A stretch of DNA of 64,000 nucleotides from Hydractinia symbiolongicarpus (taxonomy: Eukaryota > Cnidaria > Hydrozoa > Anthoathecata > Hydractiniidae): contig NC_079887.1 in NCBI RefSeq assembly GCF_029227915.1, forward strand, positions 14,818,001 to 14,882,000, written 5' to 3'. A model generated the notes under the pieces. The model saw nothing but the letters and a program-made list of their open reading frames with translations. It was not told the origin of the DNA and searched no databases. Shown here piece by piece: positions 9,601 through 19,137 of the stretch. Numbering within the stretch: the first letter of the stretch is position 1; the number at the start of each line of letters is the position of its first letter. Made by a program: the position numbers and the translations under genes.

Positions 9601-12047
9601 ATGAGACAGGCAGAGAAAGAAATGGCAAAATGGCTAACGATATTAGATCCATTGTTTATATAAAGCATAGAAGAACGTTCTAATGACTTTTAAGCTCTTG
9701 TTTTTATCGTAGCTTTTTAACATGGCATTAAATAGTAGCAAAGCACTTCTTCATACATGCTTTGTTTTTTTTTTGCGATTGGTGATTAAACAAAACTGGA
9801 AGCAAATTGCCCAATCACCAAAGTACAGTTTCTTTTATTTTTCTTATTACTATTGAAAGTAGTTTTTCACAGCGACGTTTAAAATTCAAACTCGAACCCT
9901 TTAAGCTTTTTTTTAATTTTTGAATGAAGTTTTAACAAACCAAACGAAACAGTTTAGCCACAACAAAACAAGGAAGTGAAAACCCGGATACGAGTTCAAA
10001 AGCAATTGTCCACGGTTGCTGTAATGTCAAATGTCGGTTTAAAATCTACATAAAAACCAACAAACAAAAAAGCGCGCCAAAAAAAAAACGAAATCATGAC
10101 ACAGGTTAACTACTACTTCCTGTCATTCACACGAACCTAATTTTTACTTCTATTTTCTGCAGTTGATTACTTCCTATAACTATTAAAATTTATTCAAAAC
10201 ATTGGAAAGAACGTTGAATCGCTGATTGGGCTCATTACTTCATAGGAAATCGTTTACGATTTGAAACTTCTAAAAGAGTTCTACAGGAATCGCGAAGGAG
10301 AATTTCTTCCTGCGCATTTAAAAGTTGTTTTTTTGTCGTTAGTGTTTACCAGCTACTTCGAACTTGGAAAAACCTTATTAGATCATTAATGTCATCTTTG
10401 TTGACTCTTTAATATGTATACAGTATTGTTGTCAGCGTTAAAACAACGGAAAGTGTTTTTCCCCGATCCTTAGAACTAGCCTAGCATACTAATGGGAAAA
10501 CAATTTATTTATATGAGTAAAAGACACGATGTTAGACATGATGTTATATGAAATGTTTCCGTACAATGCACATGCACACTCTCATTATAGTCCCTGTTGT
10601 GTACAACCGCTGACAACGATGTTGTCATGACAATGCGACAGTACACGTTCACTGGTGCCTGAGTGTAATTAAATGTTGCATTTTGGCATGACGTGTTGAT
10701 TAAAACAGGAAAGTGCGTTGCGTCTGACGGTTACGTTAGAAGAAGGTACTATACACACGGTAACAAAACAAAAGAGCGTCTAAAGAAATTACTTGGTTAT
10801 TTAAATGAACTATTCGTTAACCCGTGGATAAATCCACGGGTTCGCGTGTCCTTTTTAGCCGCATTTCGTGTGTCTCGCTACTGCAGTTCATTTTGCGTGA
10901 CAGACAGACGCATACGGGTATTATAATATAGACTAGTCGTTAGCCCGTGGAAAAATCCACGGGTTCGCCCGTCTTTTAAATTTACCCATTGCAACAAAGT
11001 GGACAAAAATATATCGCATTTGGTATTGGTGCACATTTTAAAAATTTCGTGTTTCCGTTACGGGATACGGCTTTCGCGGACACACAGACAAAATACGGCT
11101 ATTATTGAAGAGATGTATGAATTGTTTTTAAAGTGGGCCTTCGTTATATTAAACGCACAAGAGTGCGAAAATGTTCCTTTTAAAGCAAACGTTCGTCATT
11201 TTGGATGTATTCGGCAAGAAATCTAAAATGTCAATTTTGCTACACCTAGGTGATATTTTTTTACAGAAGACTTTAAGTTAAGTAACTTAAATTCGTTAAT
11301 GCGAAAATAGTTTAGTTTGATCAGACGACCAAACGTTTTCTATTTTAATTTCAAAATGGCGATATACTAGACAGCCCTAACGTCCTTTGCTAAGAAAAGA
11401 ATTTGGCGCAGGGTGAACGAAATTTGATTTGAATAACACTTTTTAGATCCCATTGCATCTGTGAACCAGAGGCAAGCTTTTTACACTTTTTTTTCTTTCT
11501 AAAATTACGTTATAAAGCATCCGAATTCTAATACATTTGTTTTCAACTCCCTGGCTAAACCACTCTCTGTATTTTAAGTCTTGTTTAGAAAATTTTTCCC
11601 ATCCTCTTGAGAATTTATGATGTGAAAAACCAAATGTGCAGCTTTAATAAAAGATCAAGGGTCACGTATACAAAAATATGTAATCCTAAAACGTTGACTT
11701 GATTACTATAGTGAGAATGTACATGGTTGCCAGGACTACAAGTTAAAGTACTCTCTTTTTTAATGACACTAATTTTTTTATTAAAGGCAATTGTCTGACA
11801 AAAGATTACGTGGTGAAGTTATATTAACGTACCTGTGAAAATGTTGTTTGCAGTACAGTTTCGAATTTCGCGAGAAGCATTTCTCTCTTAGCTGCACTTG
11901 ACATTCACAACAACGAATGCAACGATCGTGCCATAATTTATCGATTACATTCGATAGATATCGGTCATCTATCGTTAACTCGCATCCGAAGCAAACTTGT
12001 TTGTTGGAATGCGATTCTTCTTGCGATGAAATTATTGACGGGTCCAT
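3692..12047 (-). CDS. Lhx1/5: LIM-homeodomain transcription factor, LHX1/LHX5 (Lim1/Lin-11) class
   Basis: Five minus-strand exons in transcript order: 12047-11833, 5795-5578, 5122-4892, 4256-4137, 3996-3692. All junctions are GT-AG with matching phases (2,1,1,1), giving 362 aa plus stop. LIM1 (about residues 19-70) starts CFGC and has the zinc ligands C-x2-C, H-x2-C, C-x2-C, C-x2-H. LIM2 (about 78-136) starts CAGC and has the run PSDLVRR found in LHX1/5. The homeodomain (about 183-243) starts [18 protein letters not shown] and contains [15 protein letters not shown]. Its helix-3 intron falls within the Gly of QETG|L. The C-terminal exon has a poly-Asn run of 12 encoded by a GTT microsatellite. 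The family binds DNA as a nuclear regulator of neural and axial patterning, with the LIM domains contacting Ldb cofactors. The length is near vertebrate LHX1 (about 400 aa). Intron 1 is 6 kb and the other introns are 0.1-0.7 kb. The first ATG gives a short leader before LIM1, as usual for the family. Confidence 0.93.
3875..3915. repeat. GTT trinucleotide microsatellite inside Lhx1/5 exon 5
   Basis: About a dozen GTT units with one ATT interruption. On the minus strand they read AAC and encode the poly-Asn tract in the C-terminal region of the LIM-homeodomain protein. The plus strand reads as a poly-Leu open frame, which is an artefact of the repeat. Confidence 0.9.
5867..5996. mobile_element. 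130-bp MITE with 8-bp target duplication (hAT-like)
   Basis: The element begins TAACCTCGATCCCAGG and ends CCTTGGGAACGAGGTTGC, which are imperfect terminal inverted repeats. It is flanked on both sides by GGTTGCAT (5859-5866 and 5997-6004). An 8-bp duplication and short TIRs fit the hAT superfamily. It lies about 70 bp upstream of the Lhx1/5 LIM2 exon, within intron 1. No transposase is present. Confidence 0.75.
6240..6312 (-). mobile_element. Mini-Helitron, 5' fragment
   Basis: Read on the minus strand it starts TCTGTATCAAAATACGTG, continues into CTGTCTGTC units and ACGCAAAATGGTACCGCG, then loses similarity before the 3' hairpin. It shares the CTGTCTGTC and GCAAAATGGTACC blocks with the copies at 7228 and 44123. 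Confidence 0.55.
7228..7348 (+). mobile_element. Mini-Helitron, decayed copy
   Basis: TACATTATAATACC, then GTCTGTCTGTCGCGCAAAATGG, GTACCGC, GCGAGACGC and the 3' end CCTTGGATTTTTCGGTCAACCGACTAT. The order of blocks matches the complete copy at 44123-44246, but the 5' TC, the hairpin and the terminal CTAG have all mutated. Confidence 0.6.
8116..8140 (+). mobile_element. Mini-Helitron 3' hairpin fragment
   Basis: GCGAACCCGTGAATTTTTTCACAGG resembles the 3' hairpin of the Helitron copies at 10810-11111 and 44123-44246, with one stem mismatch. No other part of the element is recognisable. Confidence 0.35.
10810..10932 (-). mobile_element. Non-autonomous mini-Helitron, copy 1 of a head-to-tail pair
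   Basis: On the minus strand it begins TCTATATTATAATACCCG, contains GCGTCTGTCTGTCACGCAAAATG, and ends with a 9-bp stem hairpin (CCCGTGGAT/ATCCACGGG, 10821-10840) followed by TTAACGAATAG. A 5' TC, a 3' hairpin about 10 nt from a CTRR-like end and the absence of inverted repeats are Helitron hallmarks. No Rep/helicase gene is present, so it would rely on an autonomous copy elsewhere. Confidence 0.75.
10933..11111 (-). mobile_element. Non-autonomous mini-Helitron, copy 2 of a head-to-tail pair
   Basis: On the minus strand it starts TCTTCAATAATAGCCG, passes TTTTGTCTGTGTGTCCGCG, and ends in the hairpin CCCGTGGA-TTTT-TCCACGGG (plus strand 10944-10963) followed by CTAACGACTAG. Its terminal CTAG (10933-10936) directly abuts the 5' TC of copy 1, so the pair is tandem. 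Its 5' end differs from copy 1 and matches the copy at 17216, suggesting two subfamilies sharing one 3' end. Confidence 0.7.
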
Positions 12048-14643
12048 TATTTATTATTGCCTACAAAAATCATTCAGAATTGAAAACCTGCATGACATCA
12101 AAGTCCGCGTCAATAAGGAAACGCTCAAGAACTAATGTTGTGTAAATATAAAATGATAAGAGAAAACTAAGAACAAAATGAAAACCAATCTTCTACACAG
12201 GTTTGCTGAGTAAGCAAAAAAGCTAGTTCGAAATGGCAGCTGCAAAATCCTATCCTGTATGATCATCTGTTGTTTTTTTGTATAAAAATTTCTTTAATAT
12301 ATTTGTAATCTTCCTAAGTAAATTTATAAATGCAATTTATCTCTCATATCGATATTTACAAATGCCATATTTTTGTTTACATAAACATTTCAAACATAAA
12401 CACACATTAAAGGATTCCAATCACTTCAGTAAACAACCCATCTACTTCCTGTAAACAAAAACAAAAAGACAAGCTTCTCTTAACAACACCGTGACGTTGC
12501 AACTTCTCGTCTGCTTGTTTTCTGCCATGCGTTTTATCTATTATCCGATGAGCGTTGTATGATCCGATAAAGAAAGACGAGTGAATCTTTTACGTCACCC
12601 TCCACCTTAGAGGGTTTTTAGATACATTTGGTATTTAAGATGAGGTTAAGGACATATATTAAAAATTGTTGTATTGTCTGCTCAAATGGAGCCTATTTAG
12701 TTGCCATCACTACTAATTATGTGTAATTATGTATAATTATGTGGGATTTGTTGAAACAAAGCTATCCGAATTCAATTGGAGTCATTTGCTTTCAGTTTTA
12801 ATATTCCGTATGTTGCTTTCCTGTTCAATTTTGTTTTCTGTTATAGTATTCCATAGTTCATTGGGATTCTTCTGGCTCAACAAAAGCCATGGACTGCATA
12901 ATAAATACAAGAATTACGACAGAAAATTAACATATTTATCAATTAATGCTCGTATTTCTGCAATGGCTAAATTCTCTATTTTTTTAAAAATCAAGCAAAT
13001 CACTTGTTAGCATTACGACACCCCTAACTATTTCTGCTTCCAATTCGAAAATTTTAAGATTGGCATTTCTTGATTGGGAAGAGAAATTCCTTTTTATGAT
13101 AATCAAAAATCTTAAAAAATATATATATTCTTTACGTAGCTATGAACCATCCACCTCTATATTTTGTGCATACTCGCAGCACCATCCGACCCCACCCTTG
13201 TTACTGTTGGATCCCTATTTTGAGACTAATCAAATCGTATTTACTGTTGATTGTAATAATTTAAAGGTCATCTGTCTAATCCACGACGCATTATACTATT
13301 ATCCAGAGTTTTTTTAAAAAAAACTATATTCTTGTTCGATGGTTTTCATCAAATTCAACTTATTGCATCGGTAGAGCGAACGTTTTAATTGAAACACACA
13401 AATATGAATATTATCCATTTACTTTGCGACTTACTTTTTACAGGTACCTTCTCTATGGTGGAGAGATAACAAAAACCCTGATAGTTTGAAGGATGAATAA
13501 TGGATAAATAAGCGAAACTTAAGCCAATTTATTTCTTTTGAATTTAACAAACAATAGATACTTATAGAGTTTAGATCGCTTGTTATCTCACTGCTACAGG
13601 GGACCGATAAGTTTAATTGCTGGGGGAGTTTGAAGTATTGTTGGTTCAAAACGGGGGTAAATCAAAAATAGAATATCTGCATGCTTTCATGAAAAGGAAT
13701 GATTTTTTTATAAACTGTTCCTTCCCAGGGCAATTTAGCGGTATGACCTGCGGCTATTTTGAGAGATCGAGAATTCTTTTGTTCTCAATGTTTATATCCT
13801 TTGAACGTAATAAAAATGTACATAAATATTAATTTGTCTAATTAAATGCCAAAGTTTTGCGACTTTCGAAAACTACTTTGGTTATTTTTTGTTCATTATA
13901 TTCCCTAACAAACCATTTGCTGTTTTTTCTTATCGTTTTCATTTTTTCTCACAAACATTCGTAAATAAATCATTAGGCGTTAATTGGTGGAATAGAAGAA
14001 AAATGTGAGGGAAAATGAATTCTAACAAAAATATGTGGCAAGGTATAATTACCTTTTAATATGAAGATTGGGGTAAACAGAAGTTTTTTTTTCAATATAA
14101 AGCATTTTAGTTAATATACTATGAGAAAGTTTCTTAAGTTATAATTGCACTGTGAAAACCAGTTGGTGAAAGTAATTATCGCTCTTTTACATCGGTGTTA
14201 TTATTGTCGTCGTAATTGTTAAATTTTTTTAAATTTTAAGGTCATTTTGCGAGAAAAAGTTTCATAACAACCTTTTTAGTTTTGACGGGGTTTATAAGAG
14301 GGATGTTCAATTAAAATCGGGATTATGACACAGAAAGAGACTTTCGTCAAGATATATACGAAGAAAGATAAAATAATGCCTTTTATTGATTATCTAAAGT
14401 ATACCAATTGAGTTAAAATCGCTAATTTTTAAGTAGTCTTCAGATTTGTCAAGATAATCTACTCGATATTAATCCAATTTCTTGTTATACCACGTAATAA
14501 TACCTGAATAGCATTGGTTGACGAGAGATGCATCTAAAAAATGTTTCTCACTTAGAATTCTACATTTTTACAAATAGTAAAAGTTCCCTAATTTTTTGGA
14601 ATGTGACTAGTCCTTACAAAGCAGTCTCTTATATAGAAAATCG

Positions 14644-14866
14644 TGAATGTGTTGCTGTTGGTTTGCACAGTTGTTGTTATTGTCGCTATTGTGTGTTTGT
14701 TGTAGATATTGTTGTTTTGTTTGTTGTTGTTGTTGTTGTTGTTATTGTTGTTGTGGTTGTTATCGCCGCTGTTGTTATTGTTGTTGTTGTTGTTTCTATT
14801 GCAGTTTTTGTTGTCGTTGCATATGTTTTTGTTGTTTGTTTTGTTCCGTTTGTATTGTTTCTTTTA
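14644..14866. repeat. GTT/TTG-rich low-complexity block
   Basis: Imperfect GTT repeats interrupted by ATT, GTC and GTG run for about 220 bases. They create poly-Val and poly-Cys open frames in different phases. Neither frame is likely to be coding. Confidence 0.85.
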
Positions 14867-17215
14867 GGAATTTAAAATAGAAAAATAGCTTGATATCCTG
14901 CATTTCAAGCTAAGGTCATAAATTTACTTAATAAATAAAAGATATGAATAATATATCAACACATAAAAGGAAAAGAAAACGCCGGATAGAAAGTATTTCC
15001 CAAGCCTCCTACTGTGAGTTTAAAGGTTGCTATCAAAACGCTAACATTGTTCGTATCAATAACAATAGTTCTAACTGACTCACTGCTGCTAAAGATTAAG
15101 ATATCTGAAGTTAAAGAATAACTGTAAAGTTAGAATAAAATTTATTAACTGAAACTGCAACCTCACTCTTGTTTGAAGTAAAGAAACTGTTTTAAAAGAA
15201 TATGTTTGATCACGTGATTTCAAAAACCGAGTGTTTCATTTCATTTTTTTTCGCGCTAAAAATAAGTGGATATCCACAGGTGATAATTCTCACTCCCTGC
15301 TGTGTTCTTGTTCTACTTGTAAATTTAATTTAAACACGTGATAACACACGGGATTTTTTTATTTGCAATTGCTTTAAATAAATCGCTTTTTTATACTTTA
15401 CTATGCTTGTATGCAACTCATTTTCACCTCAGAAGTTGGTCGCAACCTCTAGCCTAGTTAACTAAGCTTTCTTCTTCGAGGTTAATAAAATGAGTTTCTC
15501 TCAAACAAAAGCTAAGACGCAAACGATTGACTAAGTGGAAACCCCGAGTTTAAATTGACCAATGTGACTAATCGCTTCGGAGGCCATTTTAATTTATCTG
15601 TGAGTTGTTTACCAAGCCTGGCCACATCTTACTCTGGTAAAAACTTTATGGCTTAATAATGTTTGTTAGGGTGAGTGAAACCATTCGATCGCATATTCGG
15701 GATGAAAAGGGCTTTCCCCGATATCGACTACATGAGCAAAAAACAATAAAATTAGCCAATCAAAAAGCGCAATCAGTATTCTGACCGTAGAAATATCATT
15801 CGAGACCTAGCGTAATTTTTTCTACCTTAACTATTCTGATATCCGGGGGGCAATTTTGTTTGGTCTCCTGGATACCATTTAAGTGGTGAAAAGTCAAAAC
15901 TTCGCTCTGAAAAATACTTCCAGAGCACCTAAAAATTAAACCGCCTTTTTACAAATTTTCGCCTTTTCACAGAGTCACAAATTCTCTCTCGCATAAGAAG
16001 GCTAAATTTTTAAAAGTTAACCGGACTCTAAAAAAAAGTCACAAAGACGACTTTCAAATGGAAGGGAAGTAAATGTATGTAACGTTCGCATAAGGCGTAT
16101 ATATGATTGCAGTGTTTTCCAAACTTTACTTTGTAAGCATGGTTTGCGTCAGAAACTGACTAGTAGACTACCGAAAAAGGATTAAGAAACATTTACTAAT
16201 TGTAAATATGTTAACATTTTAAGTAAGAAACTTTTTTCACACATGCTTCCCACTAATCAATAACATTCGAATGGTATTTCGCTATTAATTACCTGTTATA
16301 ACAAGTATATCTAAGAAAAATGGAAGACTACTTAAAATTGACGATTTCAACAAAACAGACATCATTCTAGATGATGCATAAAAAGCGAAAGTGACATTAT
16401 TTTATCTTTTCATCTGTATATATTGATGGAAAGTCTTTTTTGTAAAAAAGATGCTTTGAGATCCTGTCGAAATTTTGAAAAGCTTGTTAAGGATCTGTAT
16501 TTTCTGTTAATTATTATATCATCAGCTAATTTAACGCACATACAATGCCTCCCTGATAACATACTTTTTAATGCCATAATTACATCACGATTAGCAAGAG
16601 ATTTCGGCACTGTGGGAAAGCATTCCTCGAATCACTCATACTGAATACATTTTGAATTTGCAAATAAAGCAAAATCTGTTACGCTACATTACGTAACATA
16701 CAGTTTCCTTTTTATTCTTAATCTTTTAATTCCCTAAACTGAGGTAAAATTTACCGTAACTGATGTACCTTTAAGTAAAATCCAGATATATATTAATATA
16801 TTTCCCGCCCTCACTCTACTACGCATGCTCACTATAACCCTCCCTCACAGAGCCGAGACAAAATTACTTTCCGATTATTTTACGAACATTGGAAGTGCCG
16901 CTTTTTTAAGGCTAGTTTAAAGTGTGACAAATCTGTTTTAATGCTACCCGCCTTGGAAGCTAAGATGTTAATTAAGTTTGTCATCAACAAAAATGCAGTT
17001 TTGGTGACTTGCTGTCACGTCTATGACACAAGGATGCATTTATGTTACACAGTGTATCCACAACGAAGTGTCTATTGTTTCTCTGAATATATTTATGAAG
17101 AAACTAACGAAACAAGTCCAAGTAAATATTAAAAATATCAGTTTACTATCTTCTCTTTTTTATTATCCGAGTTTATTTTAAATAGTTCCCACAGAGAAAA
17201 ACAGACTTCACTGTC

Positions 17216-17298
17216 TCCTTAATAATAGCCGTATTCCGTCTGTCTGTTCGTGCGTCTCTTTGTCCTTCCCGCGGTTTTTTCCAAGGGTTAGCGACTGG
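17216..17298 (+). mobile_element. Short mini-Helitron (83 bp)
   Basis: Begins TCCTTAATAATAGCCG, like the copy at 10933-11111, continues TATTCCGTCTGTCTG, then the degenerate hairpin CCCGCGG-TTTTTT-CCAAGGG, and ends TTAGCGACTGG before a T. Ending in CTGG (CTRR) before T fits Helitron insertion between A and T. Confidence 0.6.
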
Positions 17299-18541
17299 TT
17301 TCTAATAATCCTTTTATGACGCAATCAAAAAGTGTGTTTATTGTATACACATTAAAATCAAAACGTTGTAAATGTAAAAGTCTTATCTAATGAAAACCAT
17401 GCACTTCAATCTATGCTTTCGACATTCAATACACTTTAAAGTTAAATTTACGACGAATACCCTTTTAATATTATATGTCTAAGTGAAATTTAAGAATGAA
17501 ATAACATTTGATATGTCCCAAGACTTAAATATATGTTATCCATTTTAAAAAACTGTTCAGGAAAAAGGGATTGTGCAGCAATATACTGCCATTAAATTGT
17601 AAAGAAGAAAAAATGCATTTCCATAAGAATATGAAAAAATTTTTAAATTGAAATCTAAGGAACAATCAAAATAGTAAAATCCTGCTTCCAGTCATTCACC
17701 AATTAAGATTTTATGCGTTTACTTCAGAATTTCGGCGTGACAAAGTCGATAAATTTTTCAGCTAATTTTGTGGTCTAGTCTATTTGTCAATCATTACTGG
17801 TGACACAAACATCAATTTGCTTAGTCATACATGCTTTCTCACAAAATAACAATATCTTGAAATTTTTATCATTTTTGATAACTTAACACAAAGTTACAAG
17901 AATAAAGATATCATTAAATCATCAAATTTGGGCAAATTTCCCAAGTTAAAATAAAAGATGTCATTTTTTCACATTAAATGTAAGCTCAGATCAGCGTATA
18001 AACAGATTACAATACATTTCAGCCTTTCCCAGCATCATCGTTTCTTTAAAAGTTTGATAAACAGTCTAATCATACCACCAAGCTCCTTTGAACAACCTGG
18101 CAATTATCTCCGTTTTCATCAGGTATCAACTCTTTGAACGAGAGATTTACCTACAAACTATGTAAGACATTCGTGACAGAACGCGCCATCTTAAACACAA
18201 AACATGTCATTTTAAAACTGTTCTAAAATGTACGGTACGTCAGGACTATTTCCGTGACATCATCAGAAGTTTAAAAAAATCGTCCAAAACACCGCTACCT
18301 GCCTATATTTCAATTACTTTAGTTCTAGAGAAAATTTTAACTTTCTGTTTGAAATTTATAACGTTATTTAAGATATTTTCTGGTTTTCATATAATTCGCA
18401 TGAAAAAAATGCCAAAATGTGCCTAAAAATTTGATTTTCCGATGTTCAGGTAAAACCCGAAACAATCGGGAAATCGGATTATTGACGTGTTAAAATTTAC
18501 AAAATAATAATATTCGATTTGCAAGAGGTTTTTTGTGCATG

Positions 18542-18651
18542 CCCATCCTCGTCCCCAGTGTCTGTATTTCAAAGCCGCTACCGCTTACTTGACGGCTTTT
18601 TCGCCGCCATCCTCGATATCAAAAAGGCAAAAGCCCCTGAGGAGGAAGTTG
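18542..18651. mobile_element. 110-bp MITE, CCTCGTCCCCAG family, 8-bp target duplication
   Basis: Flanked by TGTGCATG at 18534-18541 and 18652-18659. The left end reads CCCATCCTCGTCCCCAG. The right end, read inverted, is CAACTTCCTCCTCAGGGGC, a diverged version of the same terminus. The interior includes CGCCGCCATCCTCG and ATATCAAAAAGGCAAAAGCC. These ends and interiors recur at 2183, 21095, 26300, 44644 and 54733, so this is a family. The 8-bp duplication fits hAT-like transposition in trans. Confidence 0.7.
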
Positions 18652-19137
18652 TGTGCATGTCCACTTTTTTAATAGCACGGACCATCTAAAAAACTTCCTG
18701 TGTCTTCAGCTCTGTCCAAGATTAAAAAAAAGGGTACAAAATCCCATTTTTGCTGAAGTGGTGGAATAAACCTTTTTACAACATCTCGTACAACTAAAGT
18801 CATTGAAAAAGAAACGATGTAGTAGTAAAATTACGCGCCCTCCACCCCCGCCCTTTTCCCCCTTAAAGTATGAAATAGTAATAAATTTTATATAACGGTC
18901 TTGAGAACAGCTTTAACCTACCCCTATGTATCCCCGCCCCCGTTGCCTTTGCGTGATTCTTGATTGACCGTCAATGTTTCTTTGTTTTCTAGGTGTCACT
19001 TTGTATTTTTACAACTGAGACGTAACTGTGCGCAGCCTAGAGATAAAAAGAACTGCGCAAAATCATAGCAAAAACATTCGAAATACTAAGCTAATGTTTC
19101 TACATCAGTATCTACAATAAATACGGGATAATTTATT

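Larger units (their letters stand above)
5796..11832 (-). other. Intron 1 of Lhx1/5 (6 kb)
   Basis: Between the LIM1 and LIM2 exons. The minus-strand donor is ACAG|GTACGT (11833/11832) and the acceptor is TTTAG|AACATT (5796/5795). It carries several mobile-element copies listed separately (5867-5996, 6240-6312, 7228-7348, 8116-8140, 10810-11111). Open frames within it show no similarity I recognise. First introns of this size in developmental regulators often hold enhancers, but I cannot point to a specific one. Confidence 0.7.
12048..19137. other. Gene-poor intergenic region between Lhx1/5 and the galaxin-like gene
   Basis: About 7 kb, AT-rich. It holds the Lhx1/5 promoter region on the left and the galaxin-like promoter on the right. 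I recognise a GTT-rich low-complexity block (14644-14866), a mini-Helitron (17216-17298) and a MITE (18542-18651), all listed separately. The remaining short open frames on both strands have no recognisable domains, consistent splice sites or start context. No RNA gene was seen. Confidence 0.5.

Noticed and set aside
14528-14880. Poly-Val and poly-Cys open frames
   Set aside because: Produced by the GTT-rich low-complexity block read in two frames; no domain or splice structure.
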